Made by a program: the position numbers and the translations under genes. Shown piece after piece: positions 1 through 5,051 of a stretch of 5,051 bases of DNA (positions within the stretch are counted from its first letter, which is position 1; every line of letters starts with the position of its first letter). The notes beneath the pieces were generated by a model. That model searched no databases. It had not been told where the DNA came from and saw only the letters and a list, made by a program, of their open reading frames with translations. The DNA is taken from NCBI GenBank assembly GCA_036405195.1, contig DASWYB010000002.1:1-5051 (forward strand). Reading direction: 5' to 3'. The DNA is from DASWYB01 sp036405195 (GTDB taxonomy: Bacteria > Patescibacteriota > UBA1384 > 2-12-FULL-50-11 > DASWYB01).

Positions 1-1428
1 ATCTGTCAGCAGTGGCGGCGGGTTCTTTTGGGTAGCCGGATCAGTCGAAATATCTTTGAGCGCGTAGGTTTCATAAAGCGCGTGGTCAAGTAAGGCATCT
101 TCTTCCGGGGAAAGTCCCCCGACCATCAAAGAGACCATGCCGTGCAACATTGCGACCGTCGAACGCAATCCATCGCCTTCCATATTTACCCCAGTACTTG
201 CGGGTAAATCGAAAGGGTTAATCCGGGTAGGAGAATCGACAGACAGACGGATATAACTGCCTCCGACCGCTTCGGCCAGTTTTTCGTATTCGTTTTCTGG
301 GTCGATGATAATTACATCTACACCGACCATTAAACTACGTAACGCCTCAAGTTTTACGGTGTACGATTTTCCAGCTCCAGCTTTGGCGAAAACAACTGAG
401 TTAGCATTTTCTAAGTTAAACCGGTCAAAGAGAACGAGTGAATTATTATGGCGGTTGATACCGTAGAGAACTCCTTCATTAGAGGTTAAAGAGCTGGAGG
501 TAAACGGAAACGCCGTTGAAAGCGAGGCTGTATCAAGGTTGCGAGTAATCTTAAGCTGATCCTGCATCAGTGGCAGAGTGCTATTAAACCCTTGTTCCAT
601 CTGCAGAAGCGATTGCTTGGTGTAAATGAGCATACCACCCAATATTGATTCCATGTGCTTCACGATTTCATTTAAGTCGGCTTCGCTATTAGCATAGACA
701 GAAATATATAATCCAAAGTGAAACAGCTTTAACTCACCCCGCTGCAAGACATCACGCAATTGCTCAATATCCGTAATCGCCGTTTCAAGTTCTGGGTCAC
801 GAATTAATCCTCGTTCTTGCTCGACGGTTTCGGTCGATTCAAGTTGAGTTGCCCGTCGGCGCAAACTCGACATCACCTGGCTCGTATCCTGCGGATAAAT
901 AAACATACTGATATCAAACTCAACATCATAGTTAATAACTGAAGACAACCAGTTTGTCTCGACGTACCGAGGATAGGTATACACAAACAGGGTGCGAACA
1001 TACCGGTTATTAAGGCGGAGATGGGTCGGCGTCACAATTAAAGAAGCCGGAGCAATCAAATCCAGAATTGTCGACAACCCTTCTTGGAAAATGTGACGCG
1101 CCTCGGTTTGCTGAGCGAGAAGTCTTCGACGCTCTTGGCGCACATCTTTACGCTGTGGGACAGGGGCATGAGGTTGTGCCACCCGGGGAGCTTGGGGACG
1201 GTTAATTGCAATCGGCCGGGGTATCGCTTGGGCAGTTTGGGGAACCGCTACCGGGCGTTGCATTGGCTGCACCGCCTGAGGAGCACGGCCTGGCTGATTC
1301 GTCACCGAGGCAGGACGTGGTGCCCCCGGAGAAAGAGGACGCCGTACCTGGCCACCCTGAACAGGAGGATGGGGCATAGGCTTTCCATGGGGAGCCGGAG
1401 GGTGGGCAGGCTTCCGTTTAAACAGCAT
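1..1428 (-). CDS. virB4: VirB4/TraC-type type IV secretion ATPase, N-terminal 476 residues (truncated by window edge)
   Basis: VirB4 ATPases sit at the cytoplasmic face of type IV secretion systems and power pilus assembly and substrate transfer. The frame is open from the ATG at 1428 to base 1. Residues about 7-95 are a proline-, arginine- and glutamine-rich, probably disordered extension. Residues about 110-310 look like the VirB4 N-terminal domain (HFGLYISVYANSEADL near 237-251). The P-loop AKAGAGKSYTVK is at 348-359 with Lys354, followed by the beta strand and IIIDPENEY (373-381) and RINPFDLP (402-409), a run typical of VirB4/TraC ATPases. Walker B and the C-terminal part lie outside the window. 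The start is fixed by AGGAGG five bases upstream. It overlaps the preceding gene by 11 bases, so translation is probably coupled. The first P-loop glycine is alanine. The family call is firm; transfer of DNA versus protein cannot be told from here. Confidence 0.93.
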   Translation of the reverse strand, partial: MLFKRKPAHPPAPHGKPMPHPPVQGGQVRRPLSPGAPRPASVTNQPGRAPQAVQPMQRPVAVPQTAQAIPRPIAINRPQAPRVAQPHAPVPQRKDVRQERRRLLAQQTEARHIFQEGLSTILDLIAPASLIVTPTHLRLNNRYVRTLFVYTYPRYVETNWLSSVINYDVEFDISMFIYPQDTSQVMSSLRRRATQLESTETVEQERGLIRDPELETAITDIEQLRDVLQRGELKLFHFGLYISVYANSEADLNEIVKHMESILGGMLIYTKQSLLQMEQGFNSTLPLMQDQLKITRNLDTASLSTAFPFTSSSLTSNEGVLYGINRHNNSLVLFDRFNLENANSVVFAKAGAGKSYTVKLEALRSLMVGVDVIIIDPENEYEKLAEAVGGSYIRLSVDSPTRINPFDLPASTGVNMEGDGLRSTVAMLHGMVSLMVGGLSPEEDALLDHALYETYALKDISTDPATQKNPPPLLTD

Positions 1429-2110
1429 GGGAACCTCCTGGTTTTCGTTGAATAATGCTGGCGTGAAGCTCTTCTATATCTATCAATTTTTCTTCGGTTG
1501 CTTCTTCAGGGTTATAAATTGAGTAATAAAACTCTACTAATTCTTGGGTGTTCAGTTGAACCGCACGTAAGCCGATACTGGAAAGGCCACTCACCACAAC
1601 ATTCACCCGTTCCGTAATTTCCTGTTTGTAGTGATTAAACTGTTCTTGGGAATAGTGGGGAACCGTTTTACGTCCACCAGTCAGCATATCTAAGAGTCCG
1701 TGGCCGCCCGTCTGAACGGTATAGTGAGGAATAACAACATAAAAACGTTTTTCCATGATATTGGCTAAGGTGACAAGTCGGCTTACAAAATCAATATAGT
1801 CAACCATCTGAAAACGAAGCAGCTCATTCGACTGATTTTGAGCCAAGTCTGCCATATGAAGTAAGTAGCGGTTTAAGTCTAACTGGCGGGATTGCACCAC
1901 AATCTGTAGCGGATGCGTCATTCCGTTAATAAAGCTCTGAAACTGATAAATAATTGCATCTTGTTCCTGCTGTGACTTAAGGGCAAAGTTAACCGCACTC
2001 ACTAAGAGGACGGCTCGAAACGTGCCGTCTTTCATGACGACGAGAGAATCGCGCACTTGAGCGATGGAGAGATGTTTTTGCGTACTGGCAGGTTTAGGGG
2101 TAGAAGCCAT
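1418..2110 (-). CDS. TraC-like domain protein, stand-alone VirB4 N-terminal-like component of the T4SS
   Basis: This is a 230-residue soluble protein with no signal peptide or membrane segment. The block at residues 14-75 (SIAQVRDSLVVMKDGTFRAV, then NFALKS and QIVVQSRQLDLNRYL) matches my memory of the small TraC-like proteins that precede VirB4 in Patescibacteria and that resemble the N-terminal region of VirB4/TraC. There is no P-loop, so it is not an ATPase by itself. Residues 95-130 continue the alternating helix and strand pattern (YIDFVSRLVTLANIMEKRFY, VVIPHY), with a Gly-rich loop at 134-147. Its ATG at 2110 lies two bases after the PrgI stop, with AGGAAA near the end of that gene as a ribosome site. 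Its TAA overlaps the virB4 start by 11 bases. I infer a role as partner or regulator of the VirB4 ATPase at the inner membrane. The family resemblance is good; the molecular role is not established by sequence. Confidence 0.82.
   Translation of the reverse strand: MASTPKPASTQKHLSIAQVRDSLVVMKDGTFRAVLLVSAVNFALKSQQEQDAIIYQFQSFINGMTHPLQIVVQSRQLDLNRYLLHMADLAQNQSNELLRFQMVDYIDFVSRLVTLANIMEKRFYVVIPHYTVQTGGHGLLDMLTGGRKTVPHYSQEQFNHYKQEITERVNVVVSGLSSIGLRAVQLNTQELVEFYYSIYNPEEATEEKLIDIEELHASIIQRKPGGSHAV
1434..1439 (-). promoter_or_regulatory. Shine-Dalgarno of virB4
   Basis: AGGAGG on the minus strand lies five bases before the ATG at 1428, inside the last codons of the upstream gene. It is the strongest ribosome site in the window and decides the virB4 start, including its proline-rich extension, over the later Met18. 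Confidence 0.85.
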
Positions 2111-2112
2111 AC

Positions 2113-2616
2113 TTATTTCCTTTTCATCGCATCGAGAACGGGCCGTGAGCGTTTGAGGTAGTTTGGAGGCGAAACAGCGTGTGGCAACTCAGGGGCTTGA
2201 GCTGGTTTGGAGCCTCCCGTATCAAGAATCTGAGACAACTTTTCAAGTTCAGATTTTTCAATTTTTTTATGAGGCGCCTGTGGCTTTGCCTTGGCTGGGT
2301 CAGCCGTAATCACTAGTAACGGGTCAGGTCCCTCACGATGCCACACGCGCATCTTGGGCGAAAAGAGGAAGAGAATAAATGCCAGTGCAAAACGGGGAAA
2401 CGGCTGATCCTGTACTTTCAAAAATGTCAGTGCAAGCGTTAAAAGAGCAATCGGTCCAGCAGTCACTACAAAAAGCACCGTATTAACTGGAGCGATAACT
2501 GAAAAAAGGGTATAAACAATAAGCCCACCAATCAAGAGGTACAGAAATTGTATGAGTGTCAGAGGCCCCACAATACGGTCGGCCATGTCAATATTTTGCG
2601 GTACCTTAAACTGCAC
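2113..2616 (-). CDS. PrgI-family membrane protein of a type IV secretion system
   Basis: PrgI-family proteins are small membrane proteins found beside VirB4 in conjugation loci of Gram-positive bacteria and Patescibacteria, where they are thought to be part of the inner-membrane channel (a VirB3-like place in the operon). The protein has 167 residues. It opens with QFKVPQNIDM, followed by GPLTLIQFLYLL, the hallmark of the family. Two clear membrane segments lie at about 21-41 and 44-66, and a third hydrophobic stretch at about 76-86 ends in FLFSPKMRVW. The tail (about 95-167) is polar and cytoplasmic-looking, with a Lys/Pro-rich stretch and LEKLSQILDTGG at 124-135. The start is GTG, chosen because family members begin exactly at QFKVPQ and because AAGGAGG precedes it. 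The stop lies two bases before the next gene. It is the first gene after the only real gap in the operon and may have its own promoter. Confidence 0.92.
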   Translation of the reverse strand: MQFKVPQNIDMADRIVGPLTLIQFLYLLIGGLIVYTLFSVIAPVNTVLFVVTAGPIALLTLALTFLKVQDQPFPRFALAFILFLFSPKMRVWHREGPDPLLVITADPAKAKPQAPHKKIEKSELEKLSQILDTGGSKPAQAPELPHAVSPPNYLKRSRPVLDAMKRK

Positions 2617-2619
2617 AAC

Positions 2620-2626
2620 CCTCCTT
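2620..2626 (-). promoter_or_regulatory. Shine-Dalgarno of the PrgI gene
   Basis: AAGGAGG on the minus strand ends only three bases before the GTG start at 2616. The match to the anti-Shine-Dalgarno is excellent but the spacing is short. No other in-frame start upstream or nearby downstream (next Met is residue 11) fits the family N-terminus, so this site supports the GTG. Confidence 0.7.
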
Positions 2627-2655
2627 CGTTTCTCGCGATAATTGCAAGAAATTCC

Positions 2656-2680
2656 GTAGTTCTACCATAACACGAACTAC
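2656..2680. repeat. Perfect 7-bp inverted repeat, possible operator or transcript hairpin
   Basis: GTAGTTC at 2656-2662 and GAACTAC at 2674-2680 are exact reverse complements separated by 11 bases. The element lies in the 90-base gap between the metallopeptidase-like gene and the PrgI gene. It brackets a candidate -10 element. No run of T follows it on the minus strand, so it does not look like an intrinsic terminator. It could be a binding site for a dimeric regulator or a hairpin in the polycistronic transcript. Confidence 0.5.
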
Positions 2681-2693
2681 TCAGGTGAAACAA
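2664..2693 (-). promoter_or_regulatory. Candidate promoter for the PrgI-TraC-like-VirB4 genes
   Basis: On the minus strand, TTGTTT (2693-2688) is separated by 18 bases from TATGGT (2669-2664), and the -10 is preceded by TGT, giving an extended -10 (TGnTATGGT). The match to the sigma-70 consensus is 3 of 6 for the -35 and 4 of 6 for the -10, so it is modest. Support comes mostly from position: this is the only gap over 10 bases in the window, and a transcript starting near 2657 would have a leader of about 40 bases before the GTG. The -10 sits in the loop of the inverted repeat, which would suit repressor control. Matches this weak occur by chance. Confidence 0.3.
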
Positions 2694-2706
2694 TCGATGC
2701 ACAAAG

Positions 2707-3615
2707 CTATAGGCCAAAGAGCCAAGAAAAGAATCCAGTACCTTCTTTTTTTGGTGGGCGAGGGGCAGGAGGAGACCATAACGGCTGTGCCACTTCTGAA
2801 GTAACCGCAACGGAAGGATCTTCGTCGTCATCATCTTCGACTTCGTTAAACCGGCGCCATTCTGCAGCCAAACCTGGTGCGTCAGCCAGACGCTCTTCGG
2901 CTGAACGGCTGAATGATTCTTGAAAGAAGAGGAAAAGGTCACTCGCTTCCTCTTCTAAATAGGCAAAATCCTCCGGGTATGTTTGAGCCCACATTTCAAT
3001 GTCTGCTTGACTCCCCGCGCGCTCCAAACGAGATGCTAACATTTCTTCGGGTGTTTTTGCGCCCAAATAATCAGCAATATCATCAGCCAGCATTTCATGC
3101 AAAAATAGCTCGGGGCTCGATTCGTGCATTATTTGACCAACCGTGAGCGTTTCGTCGCCTTGACTCACCTGGCGAATATAGCGACTATTCGCCCAATTCG
3201 GCCGATGTGAAACAAAAGAAAAATATTGGGAAGGATCAATGCAGTGCTCACCGAGGAAATGGCCCAGCTCATGCCGAAGCACATGGCCGACCATTCGCTC
3301 ACTGTAGCGTTGCAATTCCGGAAATACCCGGACACGACGGGATCGTGTATAGGCTTCGGCCGCTTTATAACGACCTTCGAAACCACGGTAGGTCATTTCT
3401 TCGTCTTTATCGACAGCTTCGAAAGTAACCCCAAGTTCTCGATATAATTCAGGCGAAAAGTCGCCCCGTTCAGCATTTGCCTCAAGAATCTTCACCAAAT
3501 GATCACGATGTTCTTCCGGCCACGCCTCAATGTGTTCCCGCCACTCTAAGGGGTACTCGTCAGCAGACCGTTCGGTATGTTCGAGAAATTCTTGTTCAGC
3601 GGGCATCAGAGACAT
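2707..3615 (-). CDS. Predicted HExxH zinc metallopeptidase-like protein of the T4SS operon
   Basis: This is a 302-residue protein with no signal peptide, so probably made as a cytoplasmic protein. VLRHELGHFLGEH (112-124) carries the zinc-metallopeptidase motif H115-E116-x-x-H119 inside a predicted helix. ELFLHEMLADDIADYLG (169-185) looks like a second helix that could offer Glu174 as the third zinc ligand, as in gluzincins. This assignment is inferred from spacing and the ExxAD pattern. The N-terminal 60 residues are charged and helical. After residue 255 come an acidic tract (DDDDED, 261-266), a proline-rich linker (SPPAPRPPKK, 281-290) and a hydrophobic end, FFSWLFGL. I do not recognise a named family. 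The ATG lies two bases after the stop of the preceding gene with no clear Shine-Dalgarno, which suggests reinitiation and a functional pair; Met4 is an alternative start. The stop is TAG. It holds the only cysteine in the visible operon, Cys125. The substrate is unknown; a catalytically inactive fold is possible. Confidence 0.75.
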   Translation of the reverse strand: MSLMPAEQEFLEHTERSADEYPLEWREHIEAWPEEHRDHLVKILEANAERGDFSPELYRELGVTFEAVDKDEEMTYRGFEGRYKAAEAYTRSRRVRVFPELQRYSERMVGHVLRHELGHFLGEHCIDPSQYFSFVSHRPNWANSRYIRQVSQGDETLTVGQIMHESSPELFLHEMLADDIADYLGAKTPEEMLASRLERAGSQADIEMWAQTYPEDFAYLEEEASDLFLFFQESFSRSAEERLADAPGLAAEWRRFNEVEDDDDEDPSVAVTSEVAQPLWSPPAPRPPKKEGTGFFSWLFGL

Positions 3616-3617
3616 TT

Positions 3618-5036
3618 TTAAGCTACTGCTGGCTGCATTCCATTCGTGCGGATAGCTTGCTGGATATTGCGCGAGACAATTTCACCCAATTGTGAACCTA
3701 TCTGTTGCCGAGTTTCTGTTGGATAGACTGATTTTAAGGCCGAATCGCTCTGTTGCACTTGCTTAGCAAATGCTTGTGTAAATTCTTGCGCTGCCTGCTG
3801 GTGGATCATATCGTGCTGACTCGGGCTAACCTGGGCAATGCTGGCTCGAAGTTGAGGGTGGACATCAACCATCGTTTTAATATTCGCCGACACGCTATGA
3901 ATAACATCTTGGTTTGTTGCGACCTTAATCGGATCGGTTTCACCAATATCTCGCTTAATTTTATCGACTAAGTTGGCGGTATCGAGCACCGTTTTATCTT
4001 CAATCGCACGAACGCGGACCGTGTTACGTAACGCTACTTTCAAATCCTGCCCTTTGACACCGCGGCTAAAGGCATCTGTCATTGTTTTGTCTTGTAAGAG
4101 AGAAACCGCATCTCGTGTTCGTGTCGCCATTTTTCGCAATTGAATCTGCATACCAACGTTGTCAACATCATCGGGAATAAGCGCAGCTGGTTTATAGATA
4201 CGTCCTAAACGGTCTTTAATTGCCCTTAACCCATCACGTTCCAACGTATCATTGGCCAAACGACGTAATGAATCATCAAGGAAACGGCGGCTATTTTCGA
4301 GAGATTCTGCAAACTTCGTATGATCAAAATCAAGTTCGGGAACGAGTTCAAGAGCAGCCTTTTCCGTAATTTGCATGTCTTCAGGGATTGCCATGTCGAT
4401 ACCTTTTTTGTAGTCCCCATATTTCTTGCCATATGAGGAAAGCTCTGGCATAACCATACCCCATTCTTTACCATCGGCAATTGCCTTAAGGTCTTCAGCC
4501 GAAACTTCCGTTCCCACATCCGAACGGTCACGCACTAATTGCATTGCATTTGCCATCTCTTCTTCTTCAAATCCATGGTCCCGACCCGCATTCATGGCCG
4601 CTTCTGCCGCCGCATCAATACCTTCTTTGAGTGCCGCCATCCACGGCCGAGGCGCTTCTTGTGCCAGTTCTTTTTGATCAGGCGTCTTTTGGCCTCCATA
4701 AAACTGCTGCATCATACGGAATGCATCTTCGCCTGGGCCGCCATACATTGCCGCCAATTTGGCAAAACTCTCCGCGACAGCCGGATTATCAAAGTGCGCG
4801 TCACCCTGAACGGTCGCATTGCCTTGCACCACAAGTCCAGACAAATCATTCGCCAAATCAATTTTTGGTTTTTCGCCACCAGGAGCCGCCTCTGGGTTTC
4901 CGCCAATTGTATCTTCTGGCTTGTCTCCTTGTGTATTAGCAGCCCATGGCATTTCTCGAGCGGTGAGAATACGACGTTCGGCTTCACTCGTCGAAGTAGA
5001 GGTAGTTGACGTAGTTGTTTCTTGGGAGCGATTCAT
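3618..5036 (-). CDS. Hypothetical protein, 472 residues, cysteine-free, helical, upstream of the T4SS genes
   Basis: I do not recognise this protein. It has no signal peptide or membrane segment. The N-terminus is a Thr/Ser tract (residues 7-17), encoded partly by a 9-base repeat, followed by a Gly/Pro/Glu-rich linker to about residue 60. A short Gly/Val-rich stretch (LVVQGNATVQGDAHF, 68-82) then leads into helices with two aromatic-Gly-Gly turns (MYGGPG at 97-102, FYGG at 112-115). A very acidic region with EEEE is at 157-160. From about 220 to the end it reads as continuous amphipathic helices rich in Arg, Asp, Gln and Ala, with a Gln-rich C-terminus. There is no cysteine. The ATG at 5036 has no visible Shine-Dalgarno in the 15 bases available, which include a TGA just before it, so coupling to an upstream gene is possible. 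The stop is two bases before the metallopeptidase-like start, so the two are probably made together. It could be a secretion substrate, a scaffold or a partner of the peptidase. Confidence 0.7.
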   Translation of the reverse strand: MNRSQETTTSTTSTSTSEAERRILTAREMPWAANTQGDKPEDTIGGNPEAAPGGEKPKIDLANDLSGLVVQGNATVQGDAHFDNPAVAESFAKLAAMYGGPGEDAFRMMQQFYGGQKTPDQKELAQEAPRPWMAALKEGIDAAAEAAMNAGRDHGFEEEEMANAMQLVRDRSDVGTEVSAEDLKAIADGKEWGMVMPELSSYGKKYGDYKKGIDMAIPEDMQITEKAALELVPELDFDHTKFAESLENSRRFLDDSLRRLANDTLERDGLRAIKDRLGRIYKPAALIPDDVDNVGMQIQLRKMATRTRDAVSLLQDKTMTDAFSRGVKGQDLKVALRNTVRVRAIEDKTVLDTANLVDKIKRDIGETDPIKVATNQDVIHSVSANIKTMVDVHPQLRASIAQVSPSQHDMIHQQAAQEFTQAFAKQVQQSDSALKSVYPTETRQQIGSQLGEIVSRNIQQAIRTNGMQPAVA

Positions 5037-5051
5037 TTCAGTAAGGGTATT

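Noticed and set aside
1084..1455. Plus-strand open frame of 123 codons
   Set aside because: It lies opposite the proline-rich start of virB4, where CCN codons leave the opposite strand without stops. Its Arg/Leu/Trp-rich product looks like nothing and it has no ribosome site.
2656..2680. Inverted repeat as an intrinsic terminator after the peptidase-like gene
   Set aside because: Arms of 7 bp with an 11-base loop and only moderate GC, and the minus strand continues GGAATTTCTTG with no T-run.
2559..2942. Minus-strand open frame of 127 codons crossing the gap
   Set aside because: It runs out of frame through the tail of the peptidase-like gene and into the PrgI start, both well supported, and its product has no family features.
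4226..4987. Several open frames of 80-156 codons on both strands over the 472-residue gene
   Set aside because: All are shadows of the longer frame 3618-5036, with unnatural composition (Arg, Ser, His and Trp rich) and no start signals.
5002..5017. Direct repeat GTAGTTG with 9-base period
   Set aside because: Only two copies, inside the codons of the Thr/Ser tract of the 472-residue protein; best explained as low-complexity coding sequence.
1..5036. TGA recoded as glycine or tryptophan (as in Gracilibacteria)
   Set aside because: All five genes read full length with no in-frame TGA and use ordinary GGN and TGG codons.
5037..5051. End of an upstream gene (TGA at 5038-5040 on the minus strand)
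   Set aside because: Only 15 bases are visible, so the frame cannot be tested.

Overview
The window is a single-strand operon segment: five protein-coding genes, all on the minus strand, cover about 98% of it. In transcription order (right to left) they are a 472-residue protein of unknown function, a 302-residue protein with a zinc-metallopeptidase motif, a 90-base gap, a PrgI-family membrane protein, a 230-residue TraC-like/VirB4 N-terminal-like protein, and the first 476 residues of a VirB4-type conjugation ATPase that runs off the left edge. I see no tRNA, rRNA, insertion sequence or CRISPR array.

The block PrgI, TraC-like small protein, VirB4 is a minimal type IV secretion module. From memory of the families, this order and these protein styles (PrgI starting with QFKVPQNIDM, a stand-alone TraC-like domain protein, a VirB4 with INPFDLP after the P-loop) are typical of chromosomes of Patescibacteria (Candidate Phyla Radiation). 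I therefore infer such an organism, perhaps Saccharibacteria or a relative, but the window contains no taxonomic marker. GC content is near one half by eye. The five reading frames stay open for about 1,650 codons with TGA read as stop, so there is no sign of the TGA-to-glycine code used by Gracilibacteria and Absconditabacteria.

Region 3618-5036 holds the unknown soluble, largely helical, cysteine-free protein. Region 2707-3615 holds the HELGH metallopeptidase-like protein, two bases after it. The gap at 2617-2706 is the only sizeable non-coding stretch and contains a perfect 7-bp inverted repeat lying over a candidate extended -10 promoter. Region 1-2616 is the secretion module, with genes separated by 2 bases or overlapping by 11 bases, and a strong Shine-Dalgarno in front of VirB4.

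PrgI would sit in the membrane, VirB4 would power transfer from the cytoplasmic side, and the TraC-like protein would probably assist VirB4 assembly. The metallopeptidase-like protein and its unknown partner are the least explained part. They could be cargo, processing factors or accessory parts of the secretion machine. Another striking feature is that the roughly 1,650 encoded residues contain one cysteine, six residues after the HELGH motif.
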